Source: an uncultured Oscillibacter sp. (GTDB lineage Bacteria; Bacillota; Clostridia; Oscillospirales; Oscillospiraceae). Taken from it: a stretch of 48,292 nucleotides of DNA. The stretch spans positions 1 to 48,292 of the forward strand of contig CAJUBX010000005.1 in assembly GCA_910585165.1 (NCBI GenBank), read 5' to 3'. This document shows positions 38,786 to 46,891 of the stretch, piece by piece; the first letter of the stretch is position 1; each line of letters begins with the position of its first letter. The notes beneath the pieces are model-generated. The model was not told where the DNA came from. It saw only the letters and a list, made by a program, of their open reading frames with translations, and searched no databases. A program made the translations under genes and the position numbers.

Positions 38786-39363
38786 ATCTGCCCAACAAAC
38801 TGACCATGCTCCGCATCGTTTTGACGCCTGTCTTCCTGGCGGTGCTGTACTGGGGCTTCCCCGGCGCGGAGTACGCGGCCCTGGCCATCTTCATCATTGC
38901 CAGCCTCACGGACCTGCTGGACGGGAAAATCGCCCGGAAGTACAACCTGGTCACGGACTTTGGAAAATTCGCCGACCCTCTGGCGGACAAAATCCTGGTG
39001 GTGGCGGCGATGCTGTGGTTTGTGGAGTGCGGGCGGATGCCCGCCTGGATGGTGATGATTGTGATCACCCGGGAATTCGCCGTCAGCGGCCTTCGGATGA
39101 TTGCCTCGGACAACGGGCGGGTCATCGCCGCCGGGTGGTCCGGGAAGGTGAAGACCGCCGCTACCATGGCGTGCATTGTGGTGATGCTGCTGTTGGGTCC
39201 GTCCCTGGCCGCTTACCGGGCCGGGGGCTACCTTGGCGCCGTGCCCTGGGACCGGTATATTTCTTTGGCCGACGCGGCCTGCGGCTGGGTCATCACCCTG
39301 ACGACACTGTACTCCGGCGTGGAGTATTTTGTAAAGAACAAGGACGTTATCCGCTCGGCGTGA
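38782..39363 (+). CDS. pgsA: CDP-diacylglycerol-glycerol-3-phosphate 3-phosphatidyltransferase
   Basis: 193 residues, several membrane helices. The CDP-alcohol phosphotransferase motif is complete: LLDGKIARKYNLVTDFGKFA then DPLADK. It makes phosphatidylglycerol phosphate, the first step to phosphatidylglycerol and cardiolipin. AAGGAGG precedes the ATG at 38782; a longer in-frame stretch overlapping the HhH gene is not real. It is the last gene of the coupled xre-rimO-HhH-pgsA chain. Confidence 0.95.
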   Translation: MNLPNKLTMLRIVLTPVFLAVLYWGFPGAEYAALAIFIIASLTDLLDGKIARKYNLVTDFGKFADPLADKILVVAAMLWFVECGRMPAWMVMIVITREFAVSGLRMIASDNGRVIAAGWSGKVKTAATMACIVVMLLLGPSLAAYRAGGYLGAVPWDRYISLADAACGWVITLTTLYSGVEYFVKNKDVIRSA

Positions 39364-39442
39364 AAAACGAAGGCGGGCCCCAGGCGTCCTTTCCCCGCCC
39401 GCGCCGTATCATTGAACTATCTCTCGAAGGAGCTTGAATGCC

Positions 39443-40519
39443 ATGAACACTGAGAAAAACGGCAAAAACCTTACCCAATGGCTGCTGATCGCCACCGTCG
39501 CCCTGCTGGCCCTGGTGCTGGCGCTCCAGGTCCGGCAGATGTTCTTTCCCTCTGCCCAGCGCGTTCCCTCCGCCTCCTCCGCCGCCGGCGATCCCGCCGC
39601 AGGCCTCTCTCCGGGCAAAACCGCCATGGTGGAGGATGTGCAGGCCCTGAATCCCGCCCTTTCCTTTGACGCTCTGGCGGCGCTGACCGCAGAGGAGCTG
39701 GAACAGCTCTGCGCCTCCGGCGCTCCGGGCATGCCCATCGGCGTTTCCGCCGCCGCCCAGGCCGCCGAGGAATATGCCGGGACCCTGGCTGTGGACTCCG
39801 TCACCAGCGAGACAGACCCCGAGCTGGACGAGGCCCCCGCCCACTACGAGGTGGAGCTTCACCACCCCACCCTGGGGGATTTTGAGTATAAAATCGACGC
39901 TTACACCGCAGAGGTGCTGGAGGGCTCTCCTGACATCATGCAGAGCACCCAGGCGGCGGCCTCGCCCCAGGAGATTCCCGAGGCATCCGCCGACAGCCGG
40001 CCCGCCGCTGCGGCCCAGCCCCCCGCTGAAACCCAGCCCCCTGCCTCCGGCGCCCCGGCTTCCCAGCAGCCCGCCGCCTCCGGCGAGGAGGCCGCCAAAA
40101 GCGCCGCCTTCGCCCACGCCGGAGTGGCCGCCGCCGATGTGACCGCTCTGCGCTGCAAGCTGGACTGGGAGGATGGCCGTGAGGTTTACGACATCGAATT
40201 CTGGGTGGGCAGTACGGAGTACGACTACGAAATCGACGCCGCCACCGCCGCTGTGCTGAAGGCCCAGCATGAAGCGGCGGTTGCGCCTTCCGCATCCTCC
40301 ACTCCCGAGAGCGGCTTCATCGGCGAGGAGGCGGCCAAGAGCGCTGCCCTGACCCACGCCGGGGTGTCCGCCGCCGATGTAGCCTTTACCAAGTGCGAGC
40401 TGGACCGGGAGGACGGCCGCTGGGTCTATGAGCTTGAATTTTGGGCCGGAGGCACGGAATATGAGTACGAGGTGGACGCCTCCGGCGGCACGGTGCTGAA
40501 GGCGGAGATGGACCGCTGA
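39443..40519 (+). CDS. Membrane-anchored PepSY-repeat protein
   Basis: 358 residues. One N-terminal membrane helix (about residues 13-31), then an extracytoplasmic part with three PepSY-like units (HYEVELHHPTLGDFEYKIDA; EVYDIEFWVGSTEYDYEIDA; WVYELEFWAGGTEYEYEVDA). An Ala/Pro linker joins unit 1 to unit 2. Units 2 and 3 are recent duplicates even at DNA level (about 240 bp apart). PepSY domains often inhibit peptidases or bind cell-wall partners. ATG at 39443 has GAAGGAGC at good spacing. Confidence 0.85.
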   Translation: MNTEKNGKNLTQWLLIATVALLALVLALQVRQMFFPSAQRVPSASSAAGDPAAGLSPGKTAMVEDVQALNPALSFDALAALTAEELEQLCASGAPGMPIGVSAAAQAAEEYAGTLAVDSVTSETDPELDEAPAHYEVELHHPTLGDFEYKIDAYTAEVLEGSPDIMQSTQAAASPQEIPEASADSRPAAAAQPPAETQPPASGAPASQQPAASGEEAAKSAAFAHAGVAAADVTALRCKLDWEDGREVYDIEFWVGSTEYDYEIDAATAAVLKAQHEAAVAPSASSTPESGFIGEEAAKSAALTHAGVSAADVAFTKCELDREDGRWVYELEFWAGGTEYEYEVDASGGTVLKAEMDR

Positions 40520-40559
40520 GGTCAGATTGAAAAAGAACTGTAAACATTTGGTGCGCCTG

Positions 40560-40588
40560 TTGCGTTTTGCCAAAAAATCCGTTATACT
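40560..40588 (+). promoter_or_regulatory. Promoter of the zinc-ribbon gene
   Basis: -35 TTGCGT (40560-40565) and -10 TATACT (40583-40588), spacer 17 bases. The leader is about 70 bases. Confidence 0.6.
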
Positions 40589-40663
40589 AGGTCCTGTAAT
40601 CCGCAAAGCGATGAAAAGCAGAGCCTGCACGCAGGTTCAAAATAGGAAAGGGGTACAACAACA

Positions 40664-41047
40664 ATGGCGTTTAATTTTGATGAACTGACCCGCAAGGCAA
40701 AGGATGTTGCCAACAAAGCCGCCGACCGTACCAAGGACGCCGCGGAGCTTGTTAAGCTGAATATGGCCATCGCCGGGGAGCAAAAGGAAATCGACAAGAA
40801 TTACCGCGCCATCGGCGAGTGGTTTGTCAGCGAGTACGAGGGAGAGATTCCCGACGCGGTGCGGGAGGCGGTGGAGGCCGTCAACGCCGGCAAGGCCAAA
40901 ATTGCCGAGCTGGAAGCCAGCAAGCCCGTGAAGGAGGAGCCTGCCGCCGAAGCCGCCGAGGAGCCCGCCGGAAAGAAATGCCCCATTTGCGGCGCGGAGT
41001 CCGACAGCAAGTTCTGCCCCCAATGCGGCGCGCCCATGGGCGAGTGA
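40664..41047 (+). CDS. Zinc-ribbon protein with helical N-terminus
   Basis: 127 residues. A lysine/alanine-rich amphipathic helix (LTRKAKDVANKAADRTKDAA) and a second helical part are followed by an acidic linker and a C-terminal zinc ribbon, CPICGAESDSKFCPQCGAPM. Similar small proteins are common in Clostridia, without known function. Monocistronic, with its own promoter and a strong terminator. Confidence 0.88.
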   Translation: MAFNFDELTRKAKDVANKAADRTKDAAELVKLNMAIAGEQKEIDKNYRAIGEWFVSEYEGEIPDAVREAVEAVNAGKAKIAELEASKPVKEEPAAEAAEEPAGKKCPICGAESDSKFCPQCGAPMGE

Positions 41048-41065
41048 GAACATCTGCATACAGCC

Positions 41066-41097
41066 AAAAGAGGGACCGCTTCTGCGGTCCCTCTTTT
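41066..41097 (+). terminator. Terminator of the zinc-ribbon gene
   Basis: Fourteen-base perfect arms (AAAAGAGGGACCGC / GCGGTCCCTCTTTT) with a TTCT loop, ending in TTTT. Probably bidirectional. Confidence 0.93.
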
Positions 41098-41260
41098 CAT
41101 GCAGAGTCTGCGGGGTTCCTTGCGTTCGGCTGAAAACGGACGGCCTTTCAGATTTCCAGACATCACCATGCCGCGTTTCGGCATAAGCCTGGAAAAACGG
41201 CGGATACTAGCTTTTGCCAGAGCGACATACAAACCAACACTTTTTAAAGGAGTTTTCGAT

Positions 41261-41440
41261 ATGAAAGCAACTGGAATCGTGCGGCGAATTGACGACCTTG
41301 GCCGGGTGGTCATTCCCAAGGAAATCCGCCGTACCATGCGTATCCGTGAGGGCGACCCGTCGCAGACAACGTTGGATGGGTGGGAAAGGTTCTGCGGCGG
41401 GATGCTGGGGATGGGGAAGCGGATGGGGTGGGGTACATAG
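41261..41440 (+). pseudogene. spoVT: Truncated spoVT/AbrB-type regulator
   Basis: The first 33 codons are a normal SpoVT/AbrB swapped-hairpin start (MKATGIVRRIDDLGRVVIPK, then EIRRTMRIREGDP) with AAAGGAG upstream. After 41359 the frame continues with 26 unrelated residues to a stop at 41438. The AbrB domain is cut and the sensor (GAF-like) domain of SpoVT is missing. It marks the left junction of the AT-richer accessory DNA. A full copy probably exists elsewhere, since SpoVT matters for sporulation. Confidence 0.75.
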
Positions 41441-41458
41441 GGTGCCGTGAGAATCCCA

Positions 41459-41487
41459 TTGATTTCCTGACCTAGATAACGTATGAT
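41459..41487 (+). promoter_or_regulatory. Promoter of the small ORF-DUF1016 pair
   Basis: -35 TTGATT (41459-41464) and -10 TATGAT (41482-41487), spacer 17 bases. The start is near 41494, about 42 bases before the 48-residue ORF. Confidence 0.55.
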
Positions 41488-41535
41488 AAGATTTGAAAAA
41501 GCAAAAATCGATTGAGCAGGAAGGAGCGGCGGTCC

Positions 41536-41682
41536 ATGGAAATACCATCAAATATCCAGAAAGCACAGGCGGAAGCATCCAAGAGGGTCGGCATTGCGAA
41601 GGATAAACTCCGGTCTCCTGAAGATTTGGATCGGGATAACGACGAAGTTATAAAATTATTTGAGGGTGCGGTTTATGGATGA
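41536..41682 (+). CDS. 48-residue ORF overlapping the DUF1016 nuclease gene
   Basis: It encodes MEIPSNIQKAQAEASKRVGI, then AKDKLRSPEDLDRDNDEVIK and LFEGAVYG. AGGAAGGAGC lies 8 bases before the ATG and a promoter precedes it, so it is probably expressed. It overlaps the nuclease start by 8 bases. The PEDLDRDNDEVIKLFEG tail resembles the C-terminus of some antitoxins as I remember them; it may be an intact mini-partner or the remnant of a longer antitoxin. Confidence 0.55.
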   Translation: MEIPSNIQKAQAEASKRVGIAKDKLRSPEDLDRDNDEVIKLFEGAVYG

Positions 41683-42715
41683 ACTGATGAAAAATGAGCG
41701 ATCATTGAGCAATCCGCAGTCGGAGGACGCCTACCGCTCCATCCGGGGCTATGTGATCGAGGCCCAGCGGCAGGTCTACACGGCGGTCAATTCGGCCATG
41801 GTGACCGCTTACTGGAAGATCGGCAAGTCGATCTTTGAGGCCTGCGGGGAGAATGACCGGGCCGCTTACGGCAAGCAGGTGCTGCAATATATCTCTGACC
41901 GGATGACGGAAGAATTCGGGAAAGGGTTCAACCTCCGCAATTTGCGGTACATGCGGCAGTTTTATTTGACGTTTCCAAATGTGAACGCACTGCGTTCCGA
42001 ATTGAGTTGGACCCATTACCGCTCCCTGATGAAGGTTCCCGATGAGAAAGTGAGAACCTTTTACATGGAGGAGACGGTCAAAGCCGGATGGAGCTCCCGC
42101 CAGTTAGAGCGGCAGATCAACACCTTCTACTATCAACGCATCCTGGCCAGCCGGGACAAGGAGAGCGTCGCGGCGGAGATCGAGACGACGGAGCCGAGGC
42201 CGGAGTATGAGCAGATCATCAAGGACCCCTATGTGCTGGAGTTCCTGGACCTTCCGGCAAACGAGCACTTTTATGAATCTAACCTGGAACAGGCCCTGAT
42301 CGATCACCTGCAAAAGTTCCTGTTGGAGCTGGGGCGGGGCTTTTCCTTCGTCGCAAGACAGAAGCATTTTAACGTGGACGGGCGGCATTTTTATATCGAC
42401 CTGGTATTTTATAACTACATTTTGAAGTGCTTCGTGCTGATCGATCTGAAAACAGGCGACCTCACCCACCAGGACATCGGGCAGATGCAGATGTATGTGA
42501 ATTACTTCACCCGCTATATGATGAACGAGGGAGATAATCCGCCGGTGGGACTGCTGCTGTGCGCCCAGAAGAGCGACACGCTGGTCCAGCTGACCCTGCC
42601 GGAGGACAACCGGCAGATTTACGCCGCCAAGTATATGCCCTATCTACCCACTGAGGAAGAGCTGAAACGGGAACTGAAGTTGGACGAGTTTGAAAAATTG
42701 ACGGATATAGGATAA
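41675..42715 (+). CDS. DUF1016 (YhcG-type) PDDEXK nuclease
   Basis: 346 residues. The N-terminal DUF1016 helical domain (YVIEAQRQVYTAVNSAMVTA, YWKIGKSI) is followed by a PD-(D/E)xK nuclease domain, GRGFSFVARQKHFNVDGRHF, then YIDLVFYNY and FVLIDLKTGDLT holding the metal-binding Asp and Asp-x-Lys. Such proteins are found near restriction-modification and mobile elements and are thought to act in DNA processing or defence. The ATG at 41675 overlaps the small ORF. It lies in the AT-richer accessory block. Confidence 0.9.
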   Translation: MDELMKNERSLSNPQSEDAYRSIRGYVIEAQRQVYTAVNSAMVTAYWKIGKSIFEACGENDRAAYGKQVLQYISDRMTEEFGKGFNLRNLRYMRQFYLTFPNVNALRSELSWTHYRSLMKVPDEKVRTFYMEETVKAGWSSRQLERQINTFYYQRILASRDKESVAAEIETTEPRPEYEQIIKDPYVLEFLDLPANEHFYESNLEQALIDHLQKFLLELGRGFSFVARQKHFNVDGRHFYIDLVFYNYILKCFVLIDLKTGDLTHQDIGQMQMYVNYFTRYMMNEGDNPPVGLLLCAQKSDTLVQLTLPEDNRQIYAAKYMPYLPTEEELKRELKLDEFEKLTDIG

Positions 42716-42729
42716 AGGAGGATGTCAAA

Positions 42730-43191
42730 ATGTTGGAAGCCGGAATGAAAGCCCCGGAATTTACCCTGCCGGATCAGGAAGGCAGGCCCGTATCTCTGTC
42801 CGATTTTGCGGGTCAGAAGGTTGTGCTGTACTTCTACCCCAGGGACAACACCCCCGGCTGCACCCGGCAGGCCTGCGCCTTTGCCGGAGCCTATGAGGAT
42901 TTTAAGACAATCAACGCCGTGGTGGTCGGCGTCAGTAAGGATTCTGTGGCCTCACACCGGAAGTTCGCGGAGAAGCACGGTTTGCCCTTTATCCTTCTCT
43001 CTGATCCGGAGCTGTCTGCCATCCAGGCCTATGGGGTCTGGCAGGAGAAGAAGCTCTATGGGAAGGTGAGCATGGGGGGCGTGCGGTCCACATTCATCAT
43101 TGATGAGAAGGGCATGATTGAAAAAGCAATGCCCAAGGTAAAGCCGGACACCAACGCAGCGGAGATTTTAGCGTACCTGAAAGGGGAATGA
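42730..43191 (+). CDS. bcp: Thioredoxin-dependent peroxiredoxin (Bcp/PrxQ type)
   Basis: 153 residues. The peroxidatic Cys44 lies in DNTPGCTRQACAF and the resolving Cys49 five residues on, the atypical 2-Cys PrxQ arrangement. It reduces hydrogen peroxide and organic peroxides. It starts 14 bases after the nuclease stop behind AAAGGAGG, so it is probably co-transcribed. It is convergent with yaaA, another peroxide-stress gene. Confidence 0.95.
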   Translation: MLEAGMKAPEFTLPDQEGRPVSLSDFAGQKVVLYFYPRDNTPGCTRQACAFAGAYEDFKTINAVVVGVSKDSVASHRKFAEKHGLPFILLSDPELSAIQAYGVWQEKKLYGKVSMGGVRSTFIIDEKGMIEKAMPKVKPDTNAAEILAYLKGE

Positions 43192-43278
43192 TGAGATTTC
43201 CGCGTCTGATGCAGAGGGGAGAGCCAGGTGTGGGAATCAGAATCAAAGACTGAGCGGTTCATCCTCATCAACTCCATA

Positions 43279-44025
43279 TCATTTTTCTTTGAGGAACACA
43301 TCGTGTTCCTCTGACGATAACTCCGCCTGGAAGCGATATCCCAGTTGATCGAAGGCCCGGATATCCGCCCGCCTCGTGACCTGATTCTCCGCCAGCCAGC
43401 GAACCATCTGCCCCCGGGCCATCTTGCACATGGTGCCCTTTTCCACGACCTTGCCGTCCTTCCACTCGCCGAAGGTGCAGGTCACAAAGCGGATCGATTT
43501 CGGCAGGTGGGGCTCCACCGCTTTGCTGTACTCTTTCGATGCCAGGTTCAGCACGAAATCCGTCTCATCGGCCAGTCGCCGGGCCAGGCGGTCGCCCCAG
43601 AATTGGTACAGGTCCCGGCAGCCGTCCACGGCCAGCCGGGCCTGCATCTCCAGGCGGTAGGGCGTGACGCCGTCAAAGGGCCGTAGCAGACCGTAGAAGC
43701 CGGACAAAATGCGCAGGTGCTCCCTTATGTAGTCCAGCTGGGCCGACTCCATCACACCGGGGGCCATATATTGGTATTGAATCCCCTCGTAGGAGAGGAT
43801 GGCGGGAGTGAGGCGGCGGCGCAAGTCCATGCTGGCCAGCCGCTCCACGTTCAACTTAGCGATGGCGTCGTTGCATTTCCAGAGGGCTTGCAGCTCCTTG
43901 GAGGACATGCTTTGCAGGGCCGCTTTCAGCCGTTCGGTATGCTTCAGAAAAACGGGCAGGCCGTCTGTTTGAAAGTTGTCAGTGTCGACAATCATTTTCT
44001 TCGCCGGGGAAATGATGATTCGCAT
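43279..44025 (-). CDS. yaaA: YaaA family peroxide stress protein
   Basis: 248 residues. RIIISPAKKM at the start, SGFYGLLRPFDGVTPYRLEM and NLASKEYSKAV are hallmark stretches. YaaA limits free iron and protects DNA under hydrogen peroxide stress; it has a DNA-binding fold. The ATG at 44025 is favoured over the TTG at 44043. It faces the bcp gene, making a two-gene oxidative-stress pair. It has its own promoter at 44058-44086. Confidence 0.93.
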   Translation of the reverse strand: MRIIISPAKKMIVDTDNFQTDGLPVFLKHTERLKAALQSMSSKELQALWKCNDAIAKLNVERLASMDLRRRLTPAILSYEGIQYQYMAPGVMESAQLDYIREHLRILSGFYGLLRPFDGVTPYRLEMQARLAVDGCRDLYQFWGDRLARRLADETDFVLNLASKEYSKAVEPHLPKSIRFVTCTFGEWKDGKVVEKGTMCKMARGQMVRWLAENQVTRRADIRAFDQLGYRFQAELSSEEHDVFLKEK

Positions 44026-44057
44026 GTTAGGCCCCCATTTCAAGTGTTGTTGGAAAA

Positions 44058-44086
44058 ATGATAGCGCAAAACGGGCAAGAATACAA
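44058..44086 (-). promoter_or_regulatory. Promoter of yaaA
   Basis: Minus-strand -35 TTGTAT (44081-44086) and -10 TATCAT (44058-44063), spacer 17 bases. Confidence 0.55.
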
Positions 44087-44111
44087 TCAAAAAATTTGGG
44101 AGGCGTATCGA

Positions 44112-45290
44112 ATGCGTTTCAATTACCAGAAAAGAGCCCGGGAGCTTCGAGAGGAGACCGTCGCACACCGGCGGTATCTCCACACCAACGCCGAGGTGGG
44201 GCTGGAGACGCCCAAGGCGGTGGCCTATGTGATGGAAAAACTGACCGAATACGGCTTAAAGCCGGAGAAGTGCGGCCACGGCGTCACCGCCAGCCTGGGG
44301 ACAGGCGGCAGGACGCTGCTGCTCCGGGCGGATATGGACGCCCTGCCCATGGGGGAGGAGAGCGGGGAGCCCTTCGCCTGTCCTACCGGCGCCGAGGCCC
44401 ACACCTGCGGCCACGATTTCCACGCCGCCATGCTGCTCACCGCCGCCAAAATGCTGAAGGAGAACGAGACGGCCCTCAAGGGGACGGTTCGCTTCATGTT
44501 CCAGCCGGCGGAGGAGATCTTCGAGGGTGCCAAGGACATGATTGCCCAGGGGATTTTGGAGGGCGTGGATGCTGCCCTGGCCTTCCATGTCGCCCCGGGA
44601 AAGATGCCCATGGGTCTGTTCATGTACAACAGCGGCGGGGTGATGATGTCCTCCGTGGACGGCTTCAAGATCACGGTCCATGGTCGGGGCGCTCACGGAG
44701 CCTATCCCCACAGTGCTGTGGACCCCGTCAACATCGCCGTCCACATCTACCTGGCCCTGGAGGCCCTCATCGCCAGGGAGGCGGACCCTGGCAAGAACTG
44801 TGTTCTGACAGTTGGAAATTTTTCCGCTGGTTCCGCCGCCAACATCATCCCGGATACCGCCGTCCTGCAAGGAACCATCCGCACCAACGACAAGGCTTGC
44901 CGGGAATTGCTGGTCCGGCGGATGAAGGAAGCGGCTGAAGGGACCGCACAGGTCTACGGTGGAACGGCTGCGGTTGAGATGCTGTCCGAGGTGCCGCCCC
45001 TGATCTGCGATAAGGCGCTGACGGAGCGGATGGTAACTTATCTCCAGGAAATCCCTGGCCTGACGCCCTGCCCTGGCATCTCTGCCAGCGCATCGGAGGA
45101 CTTCACCGTCATCGCCGAGCGGGTTCCCAGCGTGTTCATGTACCTCTCCGCCGGATTCCTGGATGAGCGGGGCGAGGCCCCGGCCCACAATCCCAAGGTG
45201 CGGTTCAACGAGGATGTCTGCGCCATCGGTCCTGCTGGCTTGGCCCATTGCGCCGCGCGGTGGCTGGAGGAAGAGGCCGGAGCGGTATGA
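44112..45290 (+). CDS. M20-family amidohydrolase
   Basis: 392 residues. Metal and catalytic motifs of the M20D/aminoacylase branch: RADMDALPM, HTCGHDFHAAML, FQPAEE and a late EDF with His in the APAHNPKVRF region. The central dimerisation domain has HGRGAHGAYPHSAVDPVN. The family hydrolyses N-acyl amino acids or related amides (hippurate, IAA-conjugates). The ATG at 44112 has GGGAGGCG upstream. Confidence 0.93.
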   Translation: MRFNYQKRARELREETVAHRRYLHTNAEVGLETPKAVAYVMEKLTEYGLKPEKCGHGVTASLGTGGRTLLLRADMDALPMGEESGEPFACPTGAEAHTCGHDFHAAMLLTAAKMLKENETALKGTVRFMFQPAEEIFEGAKDMIAQGILEGVDAALAFHVAPGKMPMGLFMYNSGGVMMSSVDGFKITVHGRGAHGAYPHSAVDPVNIAVHIYLALEALIAREADPGKNCVLTVGNFSAGSAANIIPDTAVLQGTIRTNDKACRELLVRRMKEAAEGTAQVYGGTAAVEMLSEVPPLICDKALTERMVTYLQEIPGLTPCPGISASASEDFTVIAERVPSVFMYLSAGFLDERGEAPAHNPKVRFNEDVCAIGPAGLAHCAARWLEEEAGAV

Positions 45291-45355
45291 GCGTGACAAT
45301 CTGGCGGCTATCCTGAGCTGTATTGAGAGTATCAAATTTGGGGGAGGGTATTTGT

Positions 45356-45520
45356 ATGGGTCCTGTGTTTTATACCGTTCAGAATATCAATGGAGACTAC
45401 GCCTACATGACCAGCGACGAGGGCATGGAAAACCAGGTAGCGATGTTCCTTCTGCCAGAGGGCACGGACGTGGGCAGCCAGTTGAGATGGGAAAACTTTG
45501 AGTGGGAGCTGCTTTCGTAA
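45356..45520 (+). CDS. Small hypothetical protein
   Basis: 54 residues, MGPVFYTVQNINGDYAYMTS then DEGMENQVAMFLLPEGTDVG. It looks like a compact beta-rich fold. GGGGGAGGG lies 7 bases before the ATG, which supports translation. It is 65 bases after the amidohydrolase. I recognise no family. Confidence 0.65.
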   Translation: MGPVFYTVQNINGDYAYMTSDEGMENQVAMFLLPEGTDVGSQLRWENFEWELLS

Positions 45521-45562
45521 ATAGGACGCAACTCAAGTGCGAGACAGTCGGAGGTGAAAGTA

Positions 45563-46891
45563 ATGGCCTTGAAAGGTGAGGTCCAGCGGTTCTTGAACGA
45601 TGTAGACTCTAAAATTTTCCGCAGGGGGTTGGACTATTACCGCTCCGGGATGGTAGAACGCATCAGCCGCGATGGTAATCATGTAACGGCGGAGGTGTCC
45701 GGTAGCGAGGAAGAACCCTACTTGGTGGAGGTCGACCTTGCAGAGGATGGAGAGATTGAGGACTGGGCCTGTGACTGTCCCTACGACTGGGGCCCGGTGT
45801 GTAAGCATGTTGTGGCGGCGCTGTTGGCGCTCCAGGACGGGAAAGCTGTGGAAATGCCGGAAGAGCCGCCGGAGGACCCGCCGCTGGATGCAGCCAAACG
45901 AAAAGCGTTGCTTGAAGCGCTGGTAGGGCAGGCGGAAAAAGAACGTCTGGCGGCTCTGGTTTTGGAACATTGCCAGGAGGACAAGCACTTCCAAAGCCGG
46001 GTGGTATCCGAGCTGGAAGACGCTGGGGAACTGGAGATGGATTCTATAAGAGAGCTTGTAAAAGAATCCATTCGCGCCAACACGCGCCGGGGCTTTATTG
46101 ATGAAAGCGGCTGTGACGATATCTGCGCCGATTTGGACGATGCTTTGGATAAAGCCCGCCGCCGGACTCAGCGGGGACAGTGGAGCCAGGCGCTGGAAAT
46201 CACACAGTTCGTTTTGATGACGGGGATGAAGCTGGCGAGTGGGGCGGACAGCAGTTCCGGTTCTCTGGGTTGGACGATAGATGCCGCCTTGGATACTGTG
46301 GAGCTTGCGGCCAACGGCCTTGCAGAAAGCGGAAATGACCGGACGAAGTGGGCAACGCGTCTCCTGAAAACCGCGCGGAATCCGGTTTTTGACGGATGGA
46401 GCGAATGGCGATATGCGCTATTGCGTCGGACGGCTGTTCTGGCAAATGAACAGAACGAGGGAGAATTTTACGAAACTCTGTCACTCCTGAGTGACCGGCG
46501 CTGGGAGGCCTTCAAAGACGCGCCGAGGTACGATAACCAGGACCAGATCGTCCGTTACTATGTGATCCGCTATGCCCATGGACAGAGGGAAGCCCGCGCC
46601 TATCTGGAACGAAATCTGGCAATTGACGAGTTTCAGCTGCTTCTGATAAGGGATTACATGGAAGAGGGAGACTATGTCTCTGCTGAGCGGCTCTGCCGGG
46701 AGCGGCTGGAGAAGGAAGAACCGGAGAAGTCCTGGTATCGGCCCAGCCGATGGCAGTATCAGCTCTATGAAGTCTATCGGGATGCGGGACAGCGGGAGAA
46801 GCAGATTCAGCAGGCCCGCAATCTGGCCCTGATGGGGGATAAGAATTTTTCCCAGATCACAAAAGAGCTGTTAATGGAAGATGAGCGGTGA
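45563..46891 (+). CDS. SWIM zinc-finger protein
   Basis: 442 residues. The SWIM motif CDCPYDWGPVCKHVVAALLA (CxC...CxH) lies near residues 70-90. A long helical, possibly TPR-like C-terminal region follows (ARAYLERNLAIDEFQLLLIR; AGQREKQIQQARNLALMGD). SWIM domains bind DNA or proteins and occur in accessory DNA-metabolism genes. GGAGG sits 8 bases before the ATG at 45563; the GTG at 45554 is too close. It belongs to the AT-richer block. Confidence 0.9.
   Translation: MALKGEVQRFLNDVDSKIFRRGLDYYRSGMVERISRDGNHVTAEVSGSEEEPYLVEVDLAEDGEIEDWACDCPYDWGPVCKHVVAALLALQDGKAVEMPEEPPEDPPLDAAKRKALLEALVGQAEKERLAALVLEHCQEDKHFQSRVVSELEDAGELEMDSIRELVKESIRANTRRGFIDESGCDDICADLDDALDKARRRTQRGQWSQALEITQFVLMTGMKLASGADSSSGSLGWTIDAALDTVELAANGLAESGNDRTKWATRLLKTARNPVFDGWSEWRYALLRRTAVLANEQNEGEFYETLSLLSDRRWEAFKDAPRYDNQDQIVRYYVIRYAHGQREARAYLERNLAIDEFQLLLIRDYMEEGDYVSAERLCRERLEKEEPEKSWYRPSRWQYQLYEVYRDAGQREKQIQQARNLALMGDKNFSQITKELLMEDER

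Noticed and set aside
37191..39363. tRNA or rRNA genes
   Set aside because: No cloverleaf or conserved rRNA stretch was recognised by eye here or elsewhere in the window; a covariance search was not possible.
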